NCBI GenBank assembly: GCA_963700515.1
Contig: CAVOXY010000058.1
Span: 1-64,000 of the forward strand
Source of the DNA: JAJRVM01 sp963700515
GTDB taxonomy: Bacteria > Planctomycetota > Planctomycetia > Pirellulales > Pirellulaceae
Direction: 5' to 3'
DNA: 64,000 nucleotides
This document shows positions 30,051-37,458 of the stretch, in pieces (the stretch's first letter is position 1; every line of letters begins with the position of its first letter). Both the position numbers and the translations under genes were made by a program. The notes under the pieces were generated by a model that saw only the letters and a program-made list of their open reading frames with translations, was not told the DNA's origin and ran no database searches.

Positions 30051-30191
30051 AGAACCCGCTAGAATCTCGGTGAAACGGGCCTTTGTGGCCAGGATGAGTG
30101 GGGGAAATGGTCGCAGTTTTCTGCCAACTTTTTCTGCCAGCCGCGATTTGGCTTGCCGCAAGGCCTTGTTTTGCAGATACTTACAAATCAG

Positions 30192-30210
30192 GTCCCCGTA
30201 GCCCAATTGG
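30192..30210 (+). other. tRNA-Arg 5' fragment inside leader A
   Basis: GTCCCCGTAGCCCAATTGG is identical to bases 1-19 of the intact tRNA-Arg(CCG) at 59343, and the preceding bases (TTACAAATCAG) resemble its upstream flank. The next 20 bases still look like a worn anticodon arm (GATGAGCGTCTCGGCCCCG). No complete tRNA can fold here. Confidence 0.85.
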
Positions 30211-30469
30211 GATGAGCGTCTCGGCCCCGAAAACCCCGCATTCTCCGGCGTTGTTTGGGGTTCTCACCATTCGGCGCCCTGCAATCTCCTGCACGATTCA
30301 GCATTCTCCTGCCGTCTTTTTCTGCCAGGTTTTCTGCCAAGCGAGTGTTGACGTAAGTCCTTGAGGACGCATTGTCATTTTACTGCCGACGTTCGTTGGC
30401 GTGTTCTGAGGATCTACAGTCATTAGCCAGACTTGGCCCGATTTCAGAGAGCCGGCATACGCATCGAGT

Positions 30470-30523
30470 GAACCCCCGGATCGAATTCCCCTGTCTAACA
30501 TCGTCCGTCGCGGTACAATGGAT
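30470..30523 (+). promoter_or_regulatory. Candidate promoter of the DUF433/PIN-like cassette
   Basis: TACAAT at 30514-30519 is preceded by a conserved GATCGAATTCCCC and CGTCCGTCGCGG. The same arrangement recurs at 7675, 40789 and 52837. No consensus -35 box is evident; the upstream conserved TTCCC/TTGCC may matter instead. It starts 190 bp before the first gene. Confidence 0.5.
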
Positions 30524-30708
30524 GCGGAGAACAATACCGTCCTAGTGGCAATAGAGTCTCATGATTCTGGCAGCAGCCAAGCAATCAAAATGGGTCGCAC
30601 TGGCTTTGCCAGTGCTGTGCTGAATCCCAGGAATCCATCGAGCAATTGTCTCCTGGATCGCGAAAAGCCTTTTCGCTATTGCACGGTGTGCGTTGGAGAG
30701 GATCGATA

Positions 30709-31017
30709 ATGAGCACGACATTCTACCCGCACATTCTGATAGACGAAGTCGGTACGGCGCGTATCGGCCGGACGCGGTACAAGGTGCTCCATTTGGCCGG
30801 GGAACACTATCACTATGGTTGGTCGGCGGACGAGTTGTTGCGCCAGCATCCGGACCTTAGACCAGAAGAGGTTTATGCTGCGTTGACCTACTTCTACGAT
30901 CATCGCGACGATATGGTGGCGCAGTTGGATGCGGCCGCAACGCTGGCGGAGTCTAAGGACGCCTCCGCTGTTGTTTTGCGCGCGGAATTGCTGCGGCGCA
31001 AGAAGGATGCCGATTAG
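30709..31017 (+). CDS. DUF433 family antitoxin-like protein
   Basis: 102 residues, ATG 30709 behind GGAGAGGATCGATA. The helical DUF433 pattern is visible: IGRTRYKVLHLAGE, then WSADELLRQHPDLRPEEVYA and ALTYFYDHRDDM. DUF433 proteins usually act as DNA-binding antitoxins for DUF5615 PIN-like toxins, and the next gene is exactly that, starting 2 bp after this stop. Expected to repress its own promoter, here probably the conserved TACAAT module. Confidence 0.85.
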   Translation: MSTTFYPHILIDEVGTARIGRTRYKVLHLAGEHYHYGWSADELLRQHPDLRPEEVYAALTYFYDHRDDMVAQLDAAATLAESKDASAVVLRAELLRRKKDAD

Positions 31018-31019
31018 CG

Positions 31020-31370
31020 ATGTGGCTGCGATACTACATGGATGTACACATTCCTGCGGCGATCACCGAGTCGTTGCGCCGCCGAGGAGTCGATGTCCTT
31101 ACCAGCCAGGAAGACGGAACTCGCGAAGTCACGGATGAGTTACTACTGCAGCGGGCCGCCGAATTGGGCCGCGTGCTGTTCTCCCAGGACCAGGATTTGC
31201 TACGGATCGCTCACCAGCGGCAATCCTCGCACGAGGCGTTTCCTGGGCTTGTGTTCTCACCCCAACGAGGCGCGAGTGTTGGACGGTTGATCGATGAACT
31301 CGAGTTGATCGCCAAATGTGCTCGTCGTGACGAAGCCGCAAACCAGGTGATCTATTTGCCATTGTCCTGA
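31020..31370 (+). CDS. DUF5615 PIN-like toxin
   Basis: 116 residues. The N-terminus has the family signature YYMDVHIPAAITESLRRRG with the first acidic residue of the PIN-like site. LGRVLFSQDQDLLRIA supplies further acidic residues, and FPGLVFSPQRGASVG follows. These Mut7-C-related PIN-fold proteins are predicted RNases. Coupled to DUF433, it forms a complete type II toxin-antitoxin module. It has no ribosome site of its own beyond the coupling distance. Confidence 0.85.
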   Translation: MWLRYYMDVHIPAAITESLRRRGVDVLTSQEDGTREVTDELLLQRAAELGRVLFSQDQDLLRIAHQRQSSHEAFPGLVFSPQRGASVGRLIDELELIAKCARRDEAANQVIYLPLS

Positions 31371-31702
31371 ATTGGTGGTTCTGCCACTACTTGGCGGGTC
31401 CTGGTATGGAACGAGCTTACTACAGTGATCCGACCGACGGAGTACTCGGTGAGTAGTAGGTAGCTGGCCAATCATCGCCCCGCCGCGACAAGCGCGGTGG
31501 TGGCGTGTGTAGCGGTCGCTGGAGGATGGGACGTCGAACCAGAAGTGCCGGTCTGGCCGCCGTGGGACGAGGAAATCCTAGGTCTATCGCCAGTGCCCAT
31601 CCTCGCTTGGCATGAACTCCCACAGCTCATTCTGGCGATCGTTGTTTCAAGCTTCCCGGCCACGCGTCCCTCTATCCGTGTGCTGCCGGGACGCTAGTCA
31701 TG
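31371..31702. other. 330 bp without a recognised gene
   Basis: Spacer between the toxin stop and leader copy D. Contains a short GC-rich inverted stretch around 31481-31497 (CGCCGCGACAAGCGCGGTGG), which might serve as a weak terminator but lacks a T tract. Confidence 0.35.
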
Positions 31703-31927
31703 GGTCTGGGGAACCGCTAAAATCTCCCTGTTGCGACGAATTTGGCTGCAGTGGTCGTCTGAAACGGTCGCCGTTTTCTGCCAGATTTTTCTGCCACGCG
31801 GCTGTCGACGTAAGTTCGGGCAAGAGAACTATCATTCTACCGCCAATGTCCGTTGGCGTACCCCGATGCGCTGTAATTCGACACGCGGTGTGACTTGACT
31901 TCGAACAGCACAATCGTCAACCAGTGG
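31703..31927 (+). repeat. Leader repeat copy D
   Basis: L1-like AACCGCTAAAATCTCC to ACGGTCGCCGTTTTCTGCC, a second TTTTTCTGCCACG, then CTGTCGACGTAAGTTCGGG through AACAGCACAATCGTCAACC. The part 31802-31927 matches 52671-52796 with about two differences in 126 bases. It lacks the tRNA fragment and the TACAAT module and precedes the unknown gene at 32019. Confidence 0.85.
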
Positions 31928-32018
31928 CGTGGTCCGCAATCGGGGTTCTCAACGAAGATGAGGTTGTGGTAAGCTGGTCACTTGATTAATAGCGGCCAGA
32001 TGGCAAGGAGGTCCGGTC

Positions 32019-32483
32019 ATGGCATCCTCAGCGAAGCGGCGTCGGAAGCAACTGCGCAAGGCGCAGAAACATCGCACTGCAGGGAAGACTCAACGCCAAC
32101 ATGTCCAGTTGCCAACTACGGGCGTTCGCATGTCGGACGTCATACGGCATCTGACCGAGCCGATTGTCGAAGAGCTCGGCGATTCCGTTGATGATCTCGA
32201 GCGGATTATTACCTTGACCGTCGCCGCCTGGAACCTGACGCTCTTCGCTCCAGATGTTCAGTGCCGGCAGTTCGAGCGATTATCAGAGCGATTCTTCGGC
32301 TCCGATCGCGAGGGCATTGCGGTGTTTCGCTGGATCTGCGACGTAGTTGCCGAACGACGGATGCAGTTCTATCCGCATCTGAATGTCACCATCCTTGACG
32401 TGCACTTTACCCGCGAATCTGCCAGCTCTCTCTATTTCGAGGTAGCCTACTCGATCGTACAGCCCACAGTGCTACGTCCGTAA
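32019..32483 (+). CDS. Unknown protein, full-length member (P2) of a three-copy local family
   Basis: 154 residues, ATG 32019 behind AAGGAGGTCCGGTC. The N-terminus is very basic (SAKRRRKQLRKAQKHR). Then TGVRMSDVIRHLTEPIVEEL, a helical middle (DDLERIITLTVAAWNLTLF), FERLSERFFGSDREGIAVF and a beta-rich C-terminus (YPHLNVTILDVHFTRES, LYFEVAYSIV). No known domain is recognised. Truncated copies lie at 29335-29609 and 53718-53935. It follows leader copy D directly, as the toxin-antitoxin pairs follow theirs, so it may be cargo of the same element. Confidence 0.75.
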   Translation: MASSAKRRRKQLRKAQKHRTAGKTQRQHVQLPTTGVRMSDVIRHLTEPIVEELGDSVDDLERIITLTVAAWNLTLFAPDVQCRQFERLSERFFGSDREGIAVFRWICDVVAERRMQFYPHLNVTILDVHFTRESASSLYFEVAYSIVQPTVLRP

Positions 32484-32699
32484 CTCGCGTCATGGGTGGT
32501 CACATACTTCCACATCTCATCATTCGTCCCTGACACGAAGCACCGATTCTTAACCGCCGGCTACGGCACCTGGAGGCAAGCCGACTACGCCACGGCTGCG
32601 CTTGCCGAGGATGGCGGTTGACTTTTCATGCACGAGTAGCAGCTCGTTATGAGTTGCAGCGAGCCATACACGGCGATGCGATTGCCGCACCTTTTCCGC

Positions 32700-32945
32700 T
32701 TCGACGCTGTGCTACCGATTCGCAGCATATGAAATCAGCCGTGCAGTCGCCGGCAAGGCCGGCGCGTTCGATGTGGCCATTGAGGTGACCGGCATTGGTG
32801 AACCCCAGAGCTACGTCCTCGAACGCGACGCCGTGCGCTGGCGCGTGCTCGGCGCGGATGCGGTGGGCGCGATGTACGGCGGACTGGAACTGGCGGAAGC
32901 GGTCCGGCTTCGCTCGCTGGCGGAACTGAAACCCGAGGTTGCGAG
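32700..32945 (+). pseudogene. Fragment of a large carbohydrate-active or related exported protein
   Basis: In one frame: AFDVAIEVTGIGEPQSYVL, then WRVLGADAVGAMYGGLELAE and RSLAELKPEV. The AMYGGLELAEA segment resembles the N-terminal domain found ahead of glycoside hydrolase catalytic domains in planctomycetes. It has no start or end and is cut on both sides, on the right by repeat copy G. Confidence 0.45.
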
Positions 32946-33020
32946 TCCCCTTTTCTCCTCGCAGCGAACTTGCCAGCCTCCTTTACTGCCGCCCCGACAA
33001 AGTCGATTCAAGCAACGCTT

Positions 33021-33087
33021 GTCCGTTGGCGTGTTCCGAGGATCTACAGTCATTAACCAAACTTGGCCCGATTTCAGAGAGCCGGCA
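33021..33087 (+). repeat. Leader repeat fragment, copy G
   Basis: GTCCGTTGGCGTGTTCCGAG, then ATCTACAGTCATTAACC, AACTTGGCCCGATTTCAGAG and AGCCGGCA match 30394-30460 in copy A with a few changes. It stops abruptly before the TACAAT module. It sits between two unrelated gene pieces. Confidence 0.75.
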
Positions 33088-33161
33088 ACTTGCCGCTGCT
33101 CCACGAGGCGTTGCCAATGCTCATTGCGCATCTCCTGTGCTCGACCGGCTGTTCCGAAGTC

Positions 33162-34046
33162 CTAGCCGGTTTTTCTTTGCGGGTCACTCGCCCACAACGG
33201 CTCGCACCACTCGGCGCGGCGCGTCGGCGGCCCTGATCGAGCGAGGATGCCGTAGGAAGTCCAGGTCGAACCGGTTTGGCGTGTCACGCGGCGGATGGCG
33301 CGGTTGCGTTGGATCGCTTCGGCGCGGACGTAGCTCCGGTCGTGGTGAAGGTGTACGCAGGCGGCGCGGTGGCGGATTTGCCGCGTTCGGACTCCGGCGT
33401 TCCTGAGGCGTTCTCCCAGCTCGCGGTCGAGGCCGCCGTATTCCATCCGCTCATCGAAGCCGTTGACGGCGAGCACGTCCTCTCGCCAGGTCGACGAATT
33501 GCAGCCGTTGAACGTCGCCCGCGTCGGTGTGAACGTGTCGAGCAGCGTCCCCCGCCAGGTGTCGCTTGTGAGTTTCCTCCAGTTCGACCAGCCCGGCAAT
33601 CCCTGACCTGCCAGCCAGCGCCGGTTCGTCACGCGGCCGAACACCACATCGTCGGCTGTGATCCGATCGCTGATGTCACTCGGGAGACGCACACATCCGC
33701 CGGAAAGCAGGTAGCCGGGCTTGCTTAGTTGTACGTGCCGGGAAAGGAAGTGGACGTGAGGGATGCAGTCGCCGTCGGTGAAGACGAGGTAGTCGGCCGA
33801 CGCTTCCACCACGGCCCGATTCAGAATCCTGCATTTGCGGAAGCCGCGATCCGCGTGCCACACGTGCCGGATAACCAGCTTCGTCGCCCGCTGCATTTGC
33901 TTGATGAGACAGGCGGTTTCCGCCGTGGAGCCGTCGTCGGCCACCACGATCTCGAAATCGCAGTGGCTCTGGACCGAATAGCCCCAAAGGACCTTTTCCA
34001 GCCACGTGGGGGAATTGTAGGTGGAGAGGATGACAGAAACTCTCAT
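33162..34046 (-). CDS. Family 2 glycosyltransferase
   Basis: About 294 residues from ATG 34046, preceded by AAGGAGG twelve bases upstream. The GT-A nucleotide-binding start is VSVILSTYNSPTWLEKVLWG with EIVVADDGSTAET; the metal-binding D-G-D is in LVFTDGDCIPHVHF; the C-terminal galactosyltransferase-like motif is NGFDERMEYGGLDRELGERL. It transfers a sugar from a nucleotide donor, likely to an envelope polysaccharide. The last 40 residues (TWTSYGILARSG onward) look off-family and may follow a late frame change. Confidence 0.8.
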   Translation of the reverse strand: MRVSVILSTYNSPTWLEKVLWGYSVQSHCDFEIVVADDGSTAETACLIKQMQRATKLVIRHVWHADRGFRKCRILNRAVVEASADYLVFTDGDCIPHVHFLSRHVQLSKPGYLLSGGCVRLPSDISDRITADDVVFGRVTNRRWLAGQGLPGWSNWRKLTSDTWRGTLLDTFTPTRATFNGCNSSTWREDVLAVNGFDERMEYGGLDRELGERLRNAGVRTRQIRHRAACVHLHHDRSYVRAEAIQRNRAIRRVTRQTGSTWTSYGILARSGPPTRRAEWCEPLWASDPQRKTG

Positions 34047-34254
34047 GATAGCGATATCCTCCTTGTGCTGGCTGGCATGCAAAAATCAGGCGACTTTGCT
34101 TCCAAGTGAAAGGCATCGCGAGAGCGGCTGTCGTACAGATCTCAGGTTCCGGATCGTGATCGGACGTGGTGGCTTCATGGGGACAATCAGTGGTCCTGTC
34201 TTGCGGTAGGATAGACGTTCCAATCCGTCCCGCGGCTAAGCATATAGCTCGATC

Positions 34255-35103
34255 TCACGCGGCGCGGCTCATCTGGCTTCGACCACACGGAAGCCCGATG
34301 ATTCGCCGTGTCTCGGCGGCCGTGGCAATCTCCCGGCCGGCCGCTTCGGCGAGCCGGACCACGCGATCGATCAAGCCGACGTTGGTGGCTACCCGGTGCG
34401 TTTGCCAGTCGTAGTAAAGGGCGTCTTCCAGTCCCACGCGGACGTGCCCGCCCATCGTCACCGCCAACGAGTTGACGAAAAACCCGAAACGGCCGATGCC
34501 GGTCGCCGCCCAGGTGGTCCCCTCCGGCAACGCCCGGATGAGTGTGCAAAGGTTATCCGGTGTCGCCCCCATCGATCCCCGCGATCCGAGCAGGAGGTTC
34601 GCGTACAACGGGCGGTGCAGAATCCCTTTCCGAAGCAGGTAATGGACCACTTCTGCCATGCCGAGGTCGAAAATCTCCAGCTCGGGGACAACCCCCAAAG
34701 CGTTCATCTTCGTCGCGAGACGCTCGATCATGTCCGGCGCATTGATGGAGGCCTGTTGGGGAAAGTTGAGCGAGCCCAGCGTGAGCGATCCGAATTCGGG
34801 TTGCAGTTCCAGCACCTCGCTCCGCTGCCAGAATTCGCCATAGAGCCGCCCACTGCACGAGCCGGACAATAGCAACTCGGGGCACTCCGCGCGAATTCCG
34901 TCGAAGATTTCGGCGTACACCTCCTTGCGATACGTGGGTGTCTCGTCCGGATCGCGGGCGTGGAGGTGGACGATCGTTGCCCCGGCGTCTCGCACGCGTT
35001 TCGCCTCGGAGATAATCTCTTGCGGCGAGATCGGCACATGAGGGTTATCCGACTTGGTCGGCACCATGCCGGTTATCGCTGCGTTGATGATCAAGGGTTC
35101 CAC
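34255..35103 (-). CDS. BKACE family protein (DUF849, beta-keto acid cleavage enzyme)
   Basis: 282 residues from GTG 35103 behind AAGGAGAAGCCAC. The zinc-binding motif is TIVHLHARDPDE, with LSGSCSGRLYG, TWAATGIGRFGFFV and MGGHVRVGLEDALYYD, all diagnostic of the family. These enzymes split beta-keto acids with acetyl-CoA to a CoA thioester and acetoacetate. The substrate cannot be read from the sequence. It is the third gene of a minus-strand set with the ATP-grasp and GNAT genes, 16 bp after the ATP-grasp stop. Confidence 0.88.
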   Translation of the reverse strand: MEPLIINAAITGMVPTKSDNPHVPISPQEIISEAKRVRDAGATIVHLHARDPDETPTYRKEVYAEIFDGIRAECPELLLSGSCSGRLYGEFWQRSEVLELQPEFGSLTLGSLNFPQQASINAPDMIERLATKMNALGVVPELEIFDLGMAEVVHYLLRKGILHRPLYANLLLGSRGSMGATPDNLCTLIRALPEGTTWAATGIGRFGFFVNSLAVTMGGHVRVGLEDALYYDWQTHRVATNVGLIDRVVRLAEAAGREIATAAETRRIIGLPCGRSQMSRAA

Positions 35104-35119
35104 GTGGCTTCTCCTTCAA

Positions 35120-36241
35120 TTAGGCCGCCGAGGATTCGGGAATGCCGGTGGCTGGCTGTGAGGCGACCGCCGGTTGGGACTGTCCCGCCAGCATCTCGTC
35201 GAGCCGGTCCGGCACGGGGAGGCGAGCTTTGTCCAGGTACATGCGCAAAACGGCTGCCAGGCTCCTCCGCACGTAGGGCCATAGGTGGGCCCGGGCGGGA
35301 TGGGTCGAAAAGCTTAAGTCCGGATAGGGATTGGCCTCCCAGACGACCATCCGGCCGTGGGAATCGTAGCTGTAGTCGAAGGCCAGGAGATCGAGCCCCA
35401 AGGCTTGACGCGCCCGTTCCAGGGCCGCGTAGTTCGGCTCCGGTTGCTCCAGGTACCGAAGTTCCTCGGCGCGCGCGTGCGTATTGAGCACGCGGTTTTT
35501 CGGGCGAAGCTCCCAGTGGTCTCCCACGATGAGATGACGTGTGACCCCCGCCGATCCGGTCGCCAGATAGCGGTACTTGCGGTACAGACCATCGTCCGGG
35601 TCGCGGACGTCGATGAACTCGACTCCGATAGGTCGATCCATTCGCGCAAACGGGACCTGGTCCAGCTCTTCGCGCCGGCGAATCAGATAGCTTGGCCTGC
35701 CGTGGCCGCGGTTTTCGCGAACCAACAGTGGTAACGCGAGACCTCCAAGTTCGGAGCGAAACTCAGCCGGGTCCTCGATCCGCACGGTCCGCGGCGTGCG
35801 GATTCCCGCCGACTCCATGATCCGCGCTCCGATGGATTTGATGCAGTTCGACATGCGCTCAACTCGGTTGATCACTGGAATCCCCAGCCGATCGCAATCG
35901 TTGGCCAAGCGCTGGCAAGCGCGGTACGTGCCCGCCGCCCATGCTTCCACCGGGTCCTGGAGCCAGGGAATGTGCAGCACGTAACGCTCCCACGATCGCG
36001 GCCGGTACGGCATCAACCTCAATTCCATACGCGAGCGAATCTGGGGAAACTCTTCTTCGATCCATTGCAGGAAGTAGCGGTAGCGATACGGCTGCTTTCC
36101 CGCATGACGCACGACCAAGAACCGGTGCTCGGCGGTAGCCTTGCGCCGATTCGTGTAGAAATCGCGCACGTTGTACGGTAAGCGGAGAGCCACCGCCTTG
36201 AGCGCCCGGCGAATGTTTGTCGCGGAAGAGCTGCGATCCAT
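35120..36241 (-). CDS. RimK-like ATP-grasp ligase
   Basis: About 373 residues from ATG 36241. The ATP-grasp core is seen in LALPLLVRENRGHGRPSYLI, IGVEFIDVRDPDDGLYRKY and VVWEANPYPDLSF, where the Glu and Asn bind metal-ATP. The N-terminal 150 residues include PYRYRYFLQWIEEEFPQIRS and HIPWLQDPVEAWA. Such ligases form amide or peptide bonds using ATP. It starts immediately after the GNAT gene and precedes the BKACE gene, so the three may make or modify one small molecule. That linkage is inference. Confidence 0.8.
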   Translation of the reverse strand: MDRSSSATNIRRALKAVALRLPYNVRDFYTNRRKATAEHRFLVVRHAGKQPYRYRYFLQWIEEEFPQIRSRMELRLMPYRPRSWERYVLHIPWLQDPVEAWAAGTYRACQRLANDCDRLGIPVINRVERMSNCIKSIGARIMESAGIRTPRTVRIEDPAEFRSELGGLALPLLVRENRGHGRPSYLIRRREELDQVPFARMDRPIGVEFIDVRDPDDGLYRKYRYLATGSAGVTRHLIVGDHWELRPKNRVLNTHARAEELRYLEQPEPNYAALERARQALGLDLLAFDYSYDSHGRMVVWEANPYPDLSFSTHPARAHLWPYVRRSLAAVLRMYLDKARLPVPDRLDEMLAGQSQPAVASQPATGIPESSAA

Positions 36242-36243
36242 TA

Positions 36244-36821
36244 TTACCCCGTCTCGGAAAGAAGCGGTCTGTCGCACTGGTAGGCGAACCAAGCGACTTG
36301 AAACACGACTCCCGGAAAACGCGGATCGGGGCTGCGCCGCCCACGATGCGCCATCCCCGCTGCTCGAGGAGTCGGCACATCGCCGGCGACGCCTGCCGAA
36401 CCGCCGCCCGGGCGCCAGCAGACCAGGCCGCATGGTCCTGAATATCGAGCAGCCGGCCGCCTAGCCCCGCACCTTGGGCCGACGGGCACACCACCACGCG
36501 TGAGGGTGCTGCGACAGGGCCTTCGGGCAAAAGTCCAAAACGTTTGTACTCTTCCGCTTCGGGGACCTCATCGAGCGACGGATGCACGGTCAACCGCGCT
36601 GCGGCGACGAGCCGCCGTCCCGCGTCACGGATGATCCAATGGCGGGCGGCGCGGTCGAGATCGTCCGTCCATCGTCCATCCCGGAACAACGCACCATCGC
36701 CCAACGTCGCCTGCCACACCGCCGCTCGAAAAACGGCGATCTTGTCGAGCATCGACGGCCCAGATACCTCAAGGGGCTCGCTGAAACTTGAATCACGGCG
36801 GAGTCGCAGGCGTACTGCCAT
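36244..36821 (-). pseudogene. GNAT acetyltransferase, frameshift near the C-terminus
   Basis: ATG 36821 (or 36836). The acetyl-CoA loop region is VVVCPSAQGAGLGGRLLD (Q/R-x-x-G-x-G/A type), preceded by RRLVAAARLTVHPSLDEVP. After MCRLLEQRGWRIVGGAAP the frame changes around 36300; the expected tail VVFQVAWFAYQCDRPLLSET ends at 36244, two bases before the ATP-grasp ATG. One indel only, so it may be a sequencing error and the gene functional. Substrate unknown. Confidence 0.65.
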
Positions 36822-37071
36822 GGTATTGCCCGTCAAACGGCGAACTTTCGAATTTGCTCAGCGAGGACATCGACTGCACATGTCAGTCGAGCGCGCTTAA
36901 GGATTACTTCGGCCGAGCGAGCTTGAGGGTTGAGTCAAATTTGCGGATAACAGCGATTAAGTAAGACAGGAAGGATACGGTGGGCTCGCGCGGTCGTTTA
37001 GGAGGGACGCACCCCCACTTCGTCGCGGACGGAGAATCGATCGCGGCGTAGGTGCAGTTCTGTGCCAAGGT

Positions 37072-37419
37072 TCAGTTCTCATTGCGGATGAGCGGTGCAC
37101 TCTTTTCGAGGGCCTCGCCCACTTTCGGATCGTCGACACCGGCCTCGCGAGCCAGGATCAGCGAAATGGTCAGCGGCAAGCCCGGCGAGTTCATCATCCC
37201 GTAACCCTGGAGCCGCCCGTCCGGACCGGCAAACCTGTGGCCCCACGAACCGACGATGCTCTGCCCGTTTGCGGCTTCCAACGCCAGCCTCTTCAGGCCC
37301 GGCATGACCGATTCGTCGCCGGTTGCCGCAGGAGGCCCGGTTGCCAATGACGGGGCCGCAAGGAGCGAGAGCAATGATGCGGCGACGATGGACGCGACGA
37401 ACAGCGGCTTAACGATCAT
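37072..37419 (-). pseudogene. DUF6288 mini-gene: signal peptide joined to an internal segment
   Basis: 115 residues. It starts with the same signal peptide as the 15341 gene (MIVKPLFVASIVAASLLSLL), reaches GPPAATG and continues with DESVMPGLKRLALEAANG. In the long paralogue these parts are separated by about 220 residues (GPPSATG then VMATGDESVM). The join lies in short identical bases (CCGGT-GCC), the mark of a deletion between short repeats. It ends soon after EKSAPLIRNEN, so the distal DUF6288 and HEAT parts are also absent. Confidence 0.8.
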
Positions 37420-37458
37420 GATGGCAAATCCGAGGAAAAAAAGGGTACCATGGAGACT

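Larger units (their letters stand above)
30051..30590 (+). repeat. Leader repeat copy A (most complete), with tRNA fragment and promoter module
   Basis: Modules in order: L1 (AACCCGCTAGAATCTC to GGTCGCAGTTTTCTGCC, 30052-30127); a tRNA-Arg 5' fragment (30192-30210); L2 (CCTGCAATCTCCTGCACG to CAGGTTTTCTGCCA, 30278-30339); L3 (GACGTAAGTCC to GTTCGTTGGCGTG, 30349-30405); then CATTAGCCAGACTTGGCCCG and the TACAAT promoter module ending near 30590. It directly precedes the DUF433/PIN-like pair. L1 and L2 match copy B at 52.4-52.7 kb; the distal part matches copies F and G. Confidence 0.8.

Noticed and set aside
30192..30270. A second functional tRNA-Arg in leader A
   Set aside because: Only the first 19 bases are exact; the T arm and 3' acceptor strand are absent.
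30278..30340. Tandem TTTTCTGCCA units looking like a CRISPR or satellite array
   Set aside because: Only two or three irregular units of about 10-13 bases occur per leader, with no regular spacers and no cas genes.
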